This document shows positions 43,401 to 53,866 of a stretch of DNA of 64,000 nucleotides, in pieces (position 1 is the stretch's first letter; each line of letters begins with the position of its first letter). This DNA is from Pyropia haitanensis (Eukaryota; Rhodophyta; Bangiophyceae; Bangiales; Bangiaceae), in assembly GCA_008729055.1 (NCBI GenBank), contig SDUX01000008.1, forward strand, positions 2,666,001 through 2,730,000. The letters are read 5' to 3'. The position numbers were made by a program, and so were the translations under genes. A model generated the notes under the pieces. It had not been told where the DNA came from. It was given only the letters and a program-made list of their open reading frames with translations, and did not search any database.

Positions 43401-43960
43401 GTCGAGGCCCGAGCGCAGGGGGGGAGAGGGGAAGGTGTCGGGAGGGGCGGGGGATGCGCGCGCAGCGGCACCAAAGCCGCCCGCGCAGCTGCATCAAAAT
43501 CAACCGCCTACGGGCGCGCAGCCGTGGTCGCCGCCCGCGCCGCGGGGACCGGCGGTGCCGCTGGCGCACCGCCGCTGGCTGTGGCGGGATGGCCGCGGAG
43601 GGGGAGGCGGGAGGGACGGCGGCAGGCAGAGACGGACAGGGTGGGAGGAGGAGAGGTGGAGGGGCGGCGCGAGCGCCCACGTCGGGTCTTGAGAAAAGAG
43701 GTGGCCGACAGGCGCCGCGCGTCGGCCACGACGGCCGCCGAGGCGACCAGCCGGTGGCGGGTCGCGGGCCACGCGCCGTCCAACCGACGGTAGAGGCCGG
43801 TGACCCATGGAATGACCGCTTCGTCCCCCTGTGCGGCGCGGCGGGCACGCTCACCCACCTCTCGCCGCCCATTCCGCCGCCGCTGTCGTCGTTGACGGCC
43901 GCCGCCGCCGCCGACGACGGCGGCGGCGGCGGCTGACGACGGCGCGCGGCGACTAACGCC
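40458..43960. repeat. Tandem array unit 3, partial and diverged
   Basis: The first part (to about 42440) matches units 1 and 2 closely over the CBM1 gene. From about 42440 to 43950 it is recognisably homologous to 23850-25520 but with many substitutions and indels, then similarity ends. No channel gene follows; its place is taken by the unrelated gene at 44739. The right end is therefore older than units 1-2. The right boundary is approximate. Confidence 0.85.
40576..42384 (-). CDS. Secreted kelch-like protein with two CBM1 modules, copy 3
   Basis: 602 residues, intact, with the start at 42384 chosen for the signal peptide (MSPASFPQRLAAAAVVAAAV). It is more diverged than copies 1 and 2 from each other. 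Examples are AQRL to PQRL, the stretch after the signal peptide (QPPAAVAAPWSWSYLGG for QPAAVSNPPWSWSYLGG), PSVGG lacking one Pro, PTPCGEGGN to PAPCGEDGN, RAAADD to RAGADD, and FFFGPQ to FFFGLQ. The linker has nine Pro as in copy 2. Both CBM1 modules are identical to the other copies, as is most of the propeller, which suggests selection on, or gene conversion of, the 3' half. Confidence 0.87.
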   Translation of the reverse strand: MSPASFPQRLAAAAVVAAAVAAAAATSATAGQPPAAVAAPWSWSYLGGNLTSAIADAQSPGSVNSIDEVTGWAAPSGVYALLAPDARDVTAFYRFTSSPTAADAATAADGGAWTLLSTVNESDAAAAAAARGTVGVRGDARVVPPAVTGGVVTADTGGGLGGRLWLYGGVAATAPFNVSAALYEYDPSVGGGGTWARLAGGAASRFAPCDAAGGPAPCGEDGNTRDRTQALLVDRARRALLLLPRPRRRRAGADDGASPPQQVWRFDLDHLTWTRLHAAGGPSEEETGKGFAAAVRGDTLTLIVAGGFGVSATVWRLTGLGGGGTPRWEREASPPVGVSLAVNQYGTWTDGTRFVLNYIPGALPVSVDGVNVAAVPGVTVSDAPPMPFFFGLQLTDVDRFYVYDTATGRGRAVEAPSLRLNERGVNNGPARPPPEGDRVAAGAAPLRRYAPVTGGTVLRDARPGGGTSLVGYLQGGVINNWQQGGLLRFAIDEAVLVAAFGDAPPLPPPPPPPPPQGPRVRLWGQCGGIEYRGPTACADGLVCVEDSEYYSQCRAPPTGAGQVGPYGRCGGRGYPTAAPSACVGGFVCRRLSEWWSQCEPAY

Positions 43961-44738
43961 GCTGCCGCGGCACTGATGCCGCGTGAACGGTGTGGCGCAG
44001 GGGCTATTCTTAGGCACGGGCGGATGGGAAGCAGGCTCGTCCCGATCGTATCGACGATCGCTTTGATGCATCTTGGCATCGGCCACACACTACGTACGCA
44101 TCGGGACTCGCATGTATGAACGGCAAGCAATACGTTGCATCATGCCTGTGGTCAGCAGCGCTGCTGACCGATTTCCCTCTAAGCTGCGAATCACCAGAGT
44201 CGCACGTCTTCCTGTGCCCGCCGCATCGTATCGGCACTCACCAATGACGAGGCTGGTGTCAGGCCTGCAGCTACGTAGGCACATGGGTGAAGCCGTTTGG
44301 AGCGGACGCGTGCCTATACTCCCAGAGCAATGGGGCGGGGACCATCCGGTGCCATGCGGGTACGGTACGTGGGTCCTGGCAGTGGGGGGCGCTCGGGCTT
44401 GGCCAGGCGGTCACCCGTGGCTCCGCCTCGTCCATATCGAAAGGGGCCTGCTACGGACTCGCCGCAGGCGCTGCTGTGCATTCTATCTAGCACCCTGCCC
44501 TTTTGCCTGGCTTCTTCTCGTCGTGCTCCCGCGAGCTGCTGTGGGTGGGTAGAAAGGCTTCTCCACTGCCCGCACAGCTGTCCACGAGCCCTTCCAAGAC
44601 GCGGCCCTCCCCCTTCGACGCTCCTGTCGTGCTCGTCGGACGTACTTTGGCCCCCCCGTCCTGGTTTTCTGTTGGCAGTTTACGCAGCCGGGCTCCGGTT
44701 CTGCTACACAGAGACGCGCATCCCCGTCCGCTCCAACC
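42385..44738. other. Intergenic region between CBM1 copy 3 and the SMP-30-like gene
   Basis: Divergent promoters expected. The left 1.55 kb is the diverged array copy. The right part (43960-44738) is unrelated, lower in GC near 44000-44280, and without recognisable genes. Confidence 0.45.
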
Positions 44739-45902
44739 ATGGCTGCCGCCCGCGTGGCTCGTGTGGCCGTGTTGCTGCCGCTGCTGCTGGCGTCCGTGGC
44801 GGGCTCCTGCGCCGCCGGGTGCATGGACCCGGTGGCGGCGCCCCCCCCCGCGGTGGCGCCCACCCCCACGGCCACCGCCGCCCCCGCGGTGACCGCCGTG
44901 CCGCTGGACCTCCCCGCCGGGGCGTTTGGCGGCGCCATTGAAGGCGCCGCCGTCTCCGCCGCCGGTGACGTCTACGCCGCCGACTACCGCGGCGGCGGCG
45001 CGCCGCCGTCCACCGCCGTCGGCCTCGTCTACCAGGCCGACGGCCGAACGGACCGGGTGCGCGACCCGGCGCGCGCGTCGCGGGTGGTGGTAGGGCAGGG
45101 GCGGCTGCCGGCGCGGCCGCTCATCGCGGGCGGCCGTTTCCTCCCTGGGGGGGACCTGCTGCTGACGGACGCGGCCAACGGGCGGCTGCTCCGTGTTGCC
45201 GACACGGCCGTGTCGGTCACGTGTGCGGACGCTGCGATGCTGCAGCCCAACGACGTGGCGGTGGCGCCGCCGCGGCGCGGCAGCGGCGGCGGCGGCGGTG
45301 GTGGGCGCCCCGCGGCGCCCGTCGTGTACCTGTCGGGCCAGCGGTACACGGCCAACACGACGGCGGGCGAGTCGGGGGAGCTGTGGACGTGCCGCGACGG
45401 CGTCGCGACGCGCTACCCGCCGGCGCTGCTCGCCGCGGCGGGCATCCACCGCACGAATGGGATCGAGGTGTCCCCCGACGGCGCCGCCCTCTACCTGACC
45501 GCCGCGACCAATGTGGGCGGCGCGGTTACGGCCAACCGCATCTTCCGCTTTGCCGTCGACGCCGCGACGGGGTCGCTGCGCGCCGCGTCGCCCGTCCTCT
45601 TTTACGAGTGGACCGGCGCCGCCGCCGCGGTCGACGCGGACGGCATGCGCGTCGACGTGGCGGGCCGCCTGTACGTGACGCGCAACGGTGTTGGGGCGGT
45701 GGAGGTGCTGTCGCCGGCGGGCCGCCTGCTCCGCGTCATCCGCTTCCCGAGCCTGGGCGGGCCGAGCAACGTGGCACTTGGGGGGCCCCGGGGTGCCACG
45801 CTCGTCGCGGTGGGGCGGTGCGCGGCCAACGCGACGGCGGGGTGCGCCGCCGCGTACGAAACGGACACGGTCGGGCGGGCGTGGACGGAGCTGCAGGGCT
45901 GA
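44739..45902 (+). CDS. Secreted SMP-30/gluconolactonase-like beta-propeller protein
   Basis: 387 residues in one frame. It begins with a signal peptide (MAAARVARVAVLLPLLLASV, cleavage near CAAG), then a Pro/Thr/Ala linker. The body shows the repeated blade pattern of the SMP-30/gluconolactonase/LRE-like six-bladed propeller: IEGAAVSAAGDVYAADY, ARPLIAGGRFLPGGDLLLTD with GRLLRV, LQPNDVAVAP, HRTNGIEVSPDGAALYLT, FRFAVDAATGSL, ADGMRVDVAGRLYVT and LGGPSNVALGGP. The E of IEG, the N of PND/TNG and the D of ADG fit the usual metal-binding residues of this fold. Family members hydrolyse lactones or phosphotriesters; strictosidine-synthase-like relatives also exist. Location inferred extracellular or in the secretory pathway. 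A Gly-rich loop at about 186-194 is an expansion. The substrate is unknown. Confidence 0.8.
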   Translation: MAAARVARVAVLLPLLLASVAGSCAAGCMDPVAAPPPAVAPTPTATAAPAVTAVPLDLPAGAFGGAIEGAAVSAAGDVYAADYRGGGAPPSTAVGLVYQADGRTDRVRDPARASRVVVGQGRLPARPLIAGGRFLPGGDLLLTDAANGRLLRVADTAVSVTCADAAMLQPNDVAVAPPRRGSGGGGGGGRPAAPVVYLSGQRYTANTTAGESGELWTCRDGVATRYPPALLAAAGIHRTNGIEVSPDGAALYLTAATNVGGAVTANRIFRFAVDAATGSLRAASPVLFYEWTGAAAAVDADGMRVDVAGRLYVTRNGVGAVEVLSPAGRLLRVIRFPSLGGPSNVALGGPRGATLVAVGRCAANATAGCAAAYETDTVGRAWTELQG

Positions 45903-46320
45903 CGCCGTCGAGGGCGGCGGGAGGAAGCGGGCACCACCCCGCCACGACGACGGGGGGGGAAAGCGCAGGGCGAGCAGAGAGAGTCGGGAGGTGGAACGGC
46001 GAATGGTGTCGTTTCGTTCCAAGAAAGATGAGGACTAGGCCGCGACCCTGAGTGCCAGCACGCAGTGCCCACGGGAGCGCAGGGCGCAGGAGGAGGTTGT
46101 TGCCGCCGGAAAGAGCGGTCAGTTGGGGGCTGCCCCCCCTCCCCGCCCCCCCCCCCCCGTCCTTACCCCTGCTCGTTCGTCCTGGGGCGGATTCCCCAGA
46201 CGCGTTTCTCCCAGCCGGGAGGACCTCCCCGACCGGCGCGTCCGCGCCACGACCACCGCCGCCGTCGCCGATGCCGCCGCCGCCGACGGCTACCGCCACC
46301 GCCGCCACCACCTCCGCCGC
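45903..46320. other. 3' flank of the SMP-30-like gene
   Basis: Short G/C-run-rich spacer between the SMP-30-like stop and the TIR element. No feature recognised. Confidence 0.4.
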
Positions 46321-47327
46321 GCAGTGGTGTCAAACGCGCGAACGCCGGGACAACGTGCAGCGGCGTGCATAGCCCCTGACGGGGCTTGTGAGAGGGGGGG
46401 GGGGGCAGTGCGGGCCGAGCCACCGACGCCACGTCACCGTAACAGAACCACAAGGGAGCCCAGAAAAACACCCCACGCAGAGAAACATACCTACTGTGCG
46501 ACGGTACGACCACATGACGGCGGCGGCGCCCATAATGGCAGCCACCCCGCCGGCCACCTGCACGGTGGGCGATACGCGTGCCAGCGACGCCCACGGCATG
46601 CGGTTGGTGCCAGAACGGTCGACGACCATGGTTGCTTGCACGCCGCGTGCAACCTTGGCACGAAAATTTTCACTCGATGCACGGCTCGTTGCACTCAGTG
46701 CACGCCAGAGTGCACGCCTTGGCACACAGCTGTGCACGGCCTCTCAGGCAGCCAGATTATTTATTATGGCCCAATTCAACAAGTGTGGGTGGCCTGTGTA
46801 CTGCGCTGGACCTTGAGGCAAGGTCATTGGCGCTATCCTCGAAACCGTCGCCGTCCGGCGCAATGAGGCAGGATTTCTGAGAGGGAGGGCGTCCTTTGGG
46901 GTCGCCCAACTACTGCCGATTGGGTTGCAACGGGAGTAGATCGGGGCCCGGCGTGCGTCGGTGTGCACTGCTCCTTGCAACGGCGTGCGCTGCCGCGTGC
47001 ACTCCGTGCATAGCCCGTGCCAAGGCATTGCACGCGATGCACGACGACGTGCATTTTGTTGACGTTGTAGCGACTGAGGACGACGAGCACGGGTTCCGGT
47101 GACATACTGCAGGATGCAGACACGCTTCAGGGTCCTCGTACGGCGGCTGGGAAAAAAAAGTGCTCCGGAACTCATGCCTGAAAAGTGTACGGCGCCGTGC
47201 GTCGGCGTGCCAAAAAATCGTGGCCAGAGACCCCTGGGAGGGGGGTTTTCGACCCCTTGCACGGCCGTTGGCACGCCCAGACGGCGAAAATTTGATCCGC
47301 GGACGTTCGCGCGTTTGACACCACTGC
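46321..47327. mobile_element. 1.0 kb element with 24-bp terminal inverted repeats
   Basis: The left end (46321-46344) starts GCAGTGGTGTCAAACGCGCG and the right end (47304-47327) is its exact reverse complement over 24 bp. The interior is lower in GC than the flanks, encodes no transposase, and is dense in short TGCAC/GTGCA motifs that could be subterminal transposase-binding repeats. The CAGTGGTGTCAAAC-type end recalls hAT-type elements, but no clean 8-bp target-site duplication is visible, so the superfamily is unassigned. Confidence 0.65.
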
Positions 47328-47643
47328 GCCGGCCACTGCCGAGAGCGGCAAGCGGGCCCGCCGCGACCCATGAGCCAAAAGCCACAACAACCAATCTCGA
47401 CAATGTTGGCGGAGACAGGTGACTGGTCGCTGACAGTCGTCTGCGACGTGGCACTGGGTCTTGGATCGGGAGCGTTCGTCGTCCCCCGCGTTGGCTCTCC
47501 CTCGACTGTGGGGTGCCCGCCCCCCTTTGGCGCCCATGCCCCTCCTCCCCCACTCCCCACCTCTCTCCCCTGCGCCCCTCTGCATGCTCCGACCCGCCCT
47601 CCCCCCCCCCCCCCCCCCAACACCCCCCTCCCTCCCTCCAGCC
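47328..47643. other. Leader region upstream of the Ala-rich gene
   Basis: Becomes strongly C/CT-rich toward its 3' end (runs near 47599-47619), like the leaders of other genes here. A promoter/5' UTR is likely; nothing else seen. Confidence 0.4.
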
Positions 47644-47722
47644 ATGACACGCACCCCCCCCCCCCCCTTCCCCCGACCGACACCCCCCCCATCGGCGCCG
47701 ACCTCGACGCCTTTTGGCCCGC

Positions 47723-47754
<32 letters not shown>

Positions 47755-48293
47755 ACGGCGCGGCCGCGACCGCCGCCGCGGCGGGCCGCGCGCTCGCATC
47801 ACACCTCCTCGGCACGGGCACGTGGGCGTCGCCCGCAGCGCGGGCGTGGGCCGCCGCCGCCCTCGGCAGTGACCGCCGTAGCGGCGGCGGCGACGGTGAC
47901 GCGCGGCGGCAGGGGGAGGGGGGGCGGGGGGACGACGCGGGCGTGCCGTCGTCTGGGGTGGAGGGGGTGCCGGTGGGGGGAGGCGGCGGCCTCCTCCCGC
48001 CCCCGGCACCGCCGCCGCCGCCCGCCGCGGCGGCCGCCCACCGGCGGGCGGTGGCGGCGTCCGCGGCGGCCGCCGCGGCGGCGCTGTCGGGGGTGGGCGC
48101 GGGCGCGCTGCCGCCGGCTGCTGCCGCGGCGGCGGCGTGGGAGGTGCTGGGGGGGGGTTGGTCGCCGCGCTCGCTGGCCGCGTCGCGGCGGCCGCGGCGA
48201 CCGCGGCGGCCGCGGCGGCCACCACCGCCGCCGGGCCCACCGACGCGGCCGCGCCGCCCGCGGCGGCGGCTGTCGACGCGGCCACGCCCGCGG

Positions 48294-48324
<31 letters not shown>

Positions 48325-49569
48325 AGTGGCGGAGGCGGCGGCCGCCGCGGCGGATGCCGCCACCGCCGCGGCGGTGCGCGCGCTCCTCGCCGCCGCGGCG
48401 GCGGTCCCCGGCGGCGGCCGCGAAGCGGCGCTCGCCGTCGCCGCCGCCGCCGCGGCGGTTGGCCCCGACGCGGTCGCGGCGGTCGACGGCGGCCTGCCGG
48501 TCGTGGCGGCCACGTGGGCCGCCGCGCTCGCCGCCGCCGCCGCCGCCGCGGCCGCCCCGGCGGGGGCCGCGACGCACGGGGGGGGGGCGAGCCGGCCGCC
48601 GCCGCCGCGGCGGCGGCGACGGCGGCTGGCGCCGCTCGTTGGCGACGCGGCCGACTGGCTCGCTCACGCCGCCGACGGGGGGGGGACCGCCGCCGCCACC
48701 GCCGCCGCGCTCGTCGATGCGTTTGTGGTGCCGCTGGGGCGGGCGCTGCCGTCGACGCCGCCGCCGCTGCCGCCGCTGCGGCTGCCGCCGCCGCCGTCTT
48801 GGGCGCCGCCTGCGGGGGATGGTGCCGCGGACGGGCCCGCGGCGGCGGCCGCCGCCGCCCCGCCTGTCGATGATGACGCGGCGGTGCGGTCGACGCTGGC
48901 GGCGCTGCTTGGCGACGCTGTGCTGCTCGTTGCCCGCGGCGCGCGCGTCGGCGACGACCTGCCGGCGTCGCTCGTGGGGGTGGCGCTGCCGGCGCTCGCC
49001 GCGCTCGGCACGACCAGCATTGTGGGCGTGGCGGCCGTCGCCGACGGCGCGGCCGCGGCGGCAGGGGCGGCCGCGGGCGGGCGGCCGCCGCGGGCGCCCA
49101 CCGCCCTGGCCACCGCCCTCCTCACCGCCACGTGTATGGCGGCCCCCGCCTCCCTCAGCGCTCCCCCTCCTCACGACGGGTCGCCACCCGCCGGCGCCGG
49201 CGCCGGCGCCGGCGCCGGCGCCGCGGCCCCCGCCCCGGCGTACCCCCCCGCCCTGACCGCCGCCGGCCTCGACGCGGTGCTGTCCCCCCCCGCCGCCGCG
49301 GCACTCCTCACCCGCCACGCCGCCGTCCTCACCGCCGCGCCGCCCGGCGCGACGCGCGCGGCGGGCGTGCGCCTCGCGGCCGCCGCGCTGCGCCGCGTGC
49401 CGCCAAACACGTGGGCGGGGGCGGACGCCGCCGCCGTGGCGGTCGCGGGGGGGGGGCTGCTGCGCCTCGCGCGGGCGCTCGCCGCCGCCGCCGCCGAGCC
49501 GCCGCCGCCGGGGCTGCCGCCGCCGCGGCCGCCGCGGTCGCCGCGTGGCCGGCACGGCGGCGGCCGGGA

Positions 49570-49608
<39 letters not shown>

Positions 49609-49744
49609 GGGCGCGGCGGCGTGGGCGGCGCTGCGGCTGCTGGGGAGCCGGCTGGCGCCGTCGCCGCGGCTGGACCTGACGCTCGCCCTCCTCGCCGAGG
49701 CGACCGCCACCCCCACGGCGGGCGCCGACGGCGGCGGTGGCGGC

Positions 49745-49777
<33 letters not shown>

Positions 49778-49886
49778 ACGGGGCCGCCACCCCTGATCGC
49801 CGCGCTGGTCACCGCGGCCAAGGACGACCTCGCCGCCCTCGCCGCCGCCACCCGCGCAACGACGGCAACCGCGGCGGCGACGGCGT

Positions 49887-49920
<34 letters not shown>

Positions 49921-50426
49921 CAATGGCGACCGCGACGGCCACGGCGCAGCGGCGGCGGCGGCGGCGGCCGCCGCCGCCGCCGACGCGGCGGCCGTGGCGG
50001 CGGCACGGCGGCTGGCGGCCGCCCGCGAGGCGGTCACCGAAGGCGCCGTCGGCGTCATCCTCACGCCCGGCGGCGGCGCGACGACCGCCGGCGGCGGCCG
50101 CGTCCTCGCCGCCGCCGCGGCGGTCATCCACTACCTGGCGCTGACCGCCGGACCCCCCCCCCCCCCTCCCCCCCCCCTCCGCCACCACCACCACCACGCG
50201 CCGCCGGGACCACCACCGCCGCCGCCTCCATGCGTACGCCGACGCCACCCGCGGGATGGCCGTTGCGGTCGCCGCCGCCGGTGCCGCCGCCGCCGCCGCC
50301 GCGACGACGGCCGCGGCGGCCGGCGGTGCCGACCCGCCGCCGCCCGCCGCGGGCCGCGACGCGGCCGACGCGCGGCTGGCGGTTGCCAGCGTGGACTGGG
50401 CGGCGGCGGTGCTGCGGGGGGGGTGA
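47644..50426 (+). CDS. Large Ala-rich helical protein of unknown function, frame broken at homopolymers
   Basis: The ATG at 47644 has a good context (CCAGCCATGAC). The plausible protein of about 920 residues passes through four frames. A Pro-rich start shifts at a C run (about 47657-47670) into GADLDAFWPAAAA, ASHLLGTGTWASPAARAW. This shifts at a G run (48146-48155) into the long middle part (GGGREAALAVAAAAAAVGPD, VGDAADWLAHAADGG, GDDLPASLVGVALPALAALG, RLDLTLALLAEAT, AREAVTEGAVGVILTPGGG). A C run (50150-50177) precedes the end (YADATRGMAVAVAAAG, ARLAVASVDWAAAVLRGG, stop 50424-50426). The repeated amphipathic Ala/Leu helices suggest an alpha-solenoid (HEAT/ARM-like), but no family is recognised. 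It lies 1 kb upstream of the nuclease-helicase gene on the same strand. The breaks are probably homopolymer errors. Confidence 0.55.
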
Positions 50427-51428
50427 GCCGCCGCCGCCGCCGCCGCGGCTGCCACCGACGGTGGCGGCGGCCGCAGCGGGCGGCGGCGGCGGCGTGCGCG
50501 ACGATGGCGGCGGGGGGGGGGGTCGGGGGGGGGGGGGGGGGGGGGGGACAGAGGTGGCGTGCGCGGGTGTGCGTGGCGGCTGGGTGCCGCCGCCCCGCGT
50601 GGGGGGGGGGGGGGTTGCCCCTGCGTCCGCGCCGCGCCGTCGGCGGTCGCCCCTCCCCGCCCGCCGCGTGCGCGTCCCGTTGTCCTGGCCACCGGCGGCC
50701 ACGGCGGACGCCGCCGCCCCGTCGCTCGGCGCGGCCCGCGGCGCACGCCCGCGGTGACGACCGGCGGCGTGTGCGGCCGCGGCGCGCGGCGCGCGGGGGC
50801 GGCGTGCCCCCCCCCCTCGCCGCGGTTGCAGACGATGGCCGCGCGTGGGCGTCGATCCACGCGTCGCCACCCCCCCCCCACGGGGGGTGTGGAGCCCCTT
50901 GCATCCTTACAGTCCCGCCGTCCCGCCCGCCCGGGATCACCGCCGTGGCCATCGCCGCGCGCCGCCCCGTCGCGGCCGCGGCGGCCGCGCCGCCGCGGCG
51001 GCGCGCGGGTGCCGCCCGCGCCGCCCGCGGCGCGCCACGCGCGGGGCGACCGGCGGGACCGCCCCCCCCCCCCCCCCACCCCCCTCGAGCGCCTGCCGCT
51101 TTGGTGCGGCCGCGCTCCCCGCCGGCGGCGGCGCCCCCCCACCCCCGCCGCCCCCCCCGCCGCCGCGGGGCGTGGCACCACACCTCCTTCGCGCCCCAAC
51201 CCCCTGTCCACCGCCGCCACCGCCGCCCGCGTCGCCCCTCCGCCAGCGCTTCCGCACCGGCCCGCCCCCCACCACCGCCTCGCCGCGCGCGGCACCCCCC
51301 CCCCCCCATCCGCCTAGCCACCCCCACCGCCTTCCCGGCCCAGCGGCCGCCGCGACCGCCCCCCCCCCCCCCAGTCCCTTCCGCCCCTCCCCCCCCCCCA
51401 CCCCCCCCCCCCCAATCCATCCGTCACA
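50427..51428. other. Intergenic stretch with very long G and C runs
   Basis: Contains G runs near 50511-50548 and C runs near 51062-51078 and 51360-51416. Frames on both strands are shadows. It presumably holds the 3' UTR of the Ala-rich gene and the promoter and leader of the nuclease-helicase gene. Confidence 0.4.
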
Positions 51429-51946
51429 ATGCCCCCCCCACCACCCCCCCCTCCCCTCCCCGCCCCCCCCTACTCCCCCTGCCACCCCGCCTTTGTCCCG
51501 CTCCTTCCCCCGCGAGCGGCCGTCGCCGCCGCCACGGCGGTACGCCGCGGCCTCGCCGCCGCGGCCGCCGCGGCGCCGACCGCCGCCGTCGGTGTCGCCG
51601 GCCGACGCTGGGGGGGGGTGCCGGGGGGGGGGGGGGGCGCCGCCGCCGCCGCCGCGGTCGTCGCGCGGCCACCGCCGCCGCCACCGCCGCCACCACCACC
51701 ACCACCGCCGCCGCCGCCGCCACCACCACCACCGCCGCCGCCGCCACCGTCCCTGCAGCCGACGGCAACGACAGCGACGCGCGGGCCGGCGTCTCTACCA
51801 GCTGGGTCCGCCGCGGCCGCCGCGGCGGCTCGGCCGCCGCCGCCGCCGGCGGCGACCGCCGCGGCAGCGGAAGCGGCGGCCGCGGCGGCGGCCGCCCCCC
51901 CCCCCACGTGCGCGCCGTCGACGCTGGCCGCGGCGGCCGCGGCGGT

Positions 51947-51984
<38 letters not shown>

Positions 51985-52520
51985 CGGCCGCGTCGGTGGT
52001 GGCCGCCGCCGCAGCGGGCGGCGGCAGCGGCGGCTCGGCCGCGGCGGCCGCCGCCGCGGCCGCCCCGCCCGTTGGCGTGGCGGCGTGCCGCCGGCGGCGG
52101 CGGCCGGCCGGCAGCCGCGCCGCGCCGCCGGCCGGCGTGGCGGCGGCGGCGGCAGGGGTGGCGGCGGCCGCTGCCGCGTCCACAGCCGCGTCGGCGGCGG
52201 CAGCGGGGGGGGGGGCGGCCGGTTTGGCCGCGGCGGTGGCAGGGGGAGGGGCGGGCGGCCGGGCGGCGGCGGCGGCCGCCGCCGCCGCCGCCGGCGCGGC
52301 GCCGCCGCCGGCGGTCGTGGGGCCGCGCCGCCGCCGTGGGCGGCCGGCCGGCAGCCAACCCCGCGCCCGGGCCGCCGCGGCCGCCCCCACCCGCGTGGCA
52401 GACGCCGCGACGGCGGCCGCGGCAGCGCCCGGCGTGCGCCGCCGCGGGCGCTCCGTGGCGGCGCGGCGGCGCCCAGTGTCGACGGTGGCCGCGTCGCCGC
52501 CGCTGCCGCCGCCGCCACCC

Positions 52521-52552
<32 letters not shown>

Positions 52553-53280
52553 CCCACCTCGGCCCCCACCAGCCACGGGCGTGCCACCGGGGAGCACCCC
52601 GGCGGGGGAGCCACCGGCGGCGGCGGTGGCGCCCCCCCCCCCCCCCCCCCCCACCGTGGCGGCGCCGCCCGCACGCCTCCGCCCGCCGTCGGCGCTGCTC
52701 CGCTTCCGCCGCGGCCGCTTTGTGGCGCACCTGGACGAGCTGGCCCGCCGGCGGGCGCTCCCCCCCGGCGTCGCCGCCGACCCGCCCGACCGCCTCGACG
52801 GGTGCCTCGCGTCGGCGGGCGCCGCGCACGAGCGGCGGGTGCTGCGGCGGCTCGCCGCGGACCTCGGCGTGCCCGTCACGAGCATCCTCCCGCCCGACGC
52901 AGACGGCGGCGGCGGCGGCACGGCGGCGACGGCCGGCGCGTCGTCGCACGGCCGGCTGCGGCGGCCGCGGCGGCCGTCGTCGGCGGCACGGTTTGCGGCC
53001 GCGACGGCCGCGACGGTGGCGGCGCTGCGGCGGCGGGCGCCGCTCATCCACCAGGCCGCCCTCGCCGACGGCTTCCTTGGCGGCTACGCCGACATCCTCC
53101 TCCGGGACGACGTCAACCCGTTTGTGGCGGGCGGCAGCCCCGACGCCTACTCGGTGGTGGAGGTGAAGCTGGCGGGCGCCGCCGACGCCGACTACGCGCT
53201 GCAGGCGGCCACGTACGCAGAGCTGCTCGGCGCGATGCTCCCCACCATCAACGCCGCCGCCGCCGTCGGCGGCGGCGGTG

Positions 53281-53318
<38 letters not shown>

Positions 53319-53833
53319 GGCGATGCCGGCAGCGGTCGCCCGCCGCTCCAGCCGGTGCGGCACCTGCTGCTGTGGCTGTGCAGCGCCGCCGCGGACCCCC
53401 TGGCGGTCCCCGCCGCCGACGCGGCCGCCGCGGCGCGCGCCCTCGCCCGCGCCTACCGTGCCTACGTCGCGGCGTTTGACCCCACCGCGGCGGTCCCCCC
53501 CCCCGTCGCGCCCGCCGGCGGTGGTGGCGGCGGCGCCGACGCGGACGACCTCCTCTCGTCGGCGGCCGCGGCGCCGCTCGGGCGGCTCCGCCCGTGGACG
53601 GGCGCGGCGGCGGCGGCGCTGGCCGAGGCGGACTCGCTGCTGTGCGTGGCGGGCATGCGGCGCGCCACGGCCGACCGGCTGGCCGCCGCCGCGGGCGTGA
53701 CGACGCTCTCCGCGCTCGCCGCGTGGGACGGGCGGCCGCGACCGGGCGCGCCGCCGCTGCCGCCGCTGCATGTCGTCGACGCGGCGCGGCGGCAGGCGCG
53801 GCTGCAGGCCGCGACGGCGGCCGCCCGCGCCGA

Positions 53834-53866
<33 letters not shown>

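Noticed and set aside
46910..51295. A 1461-codon open frame on the minus strand
   Set aside because: It is antisense to the Ala-rich gene and crosses the TIR element; its Arg/Gly/Pro composition is what GCC/GCG codons give when read backwards. No motif.
50160..53170. Plus-strand Arg-rich frames running through the start of the nuclease-helicase gene
   Set aside because: They are the +1 and +2 readings of Ala/Gly/Pro codons. The nuclease motifs are in a different frame.
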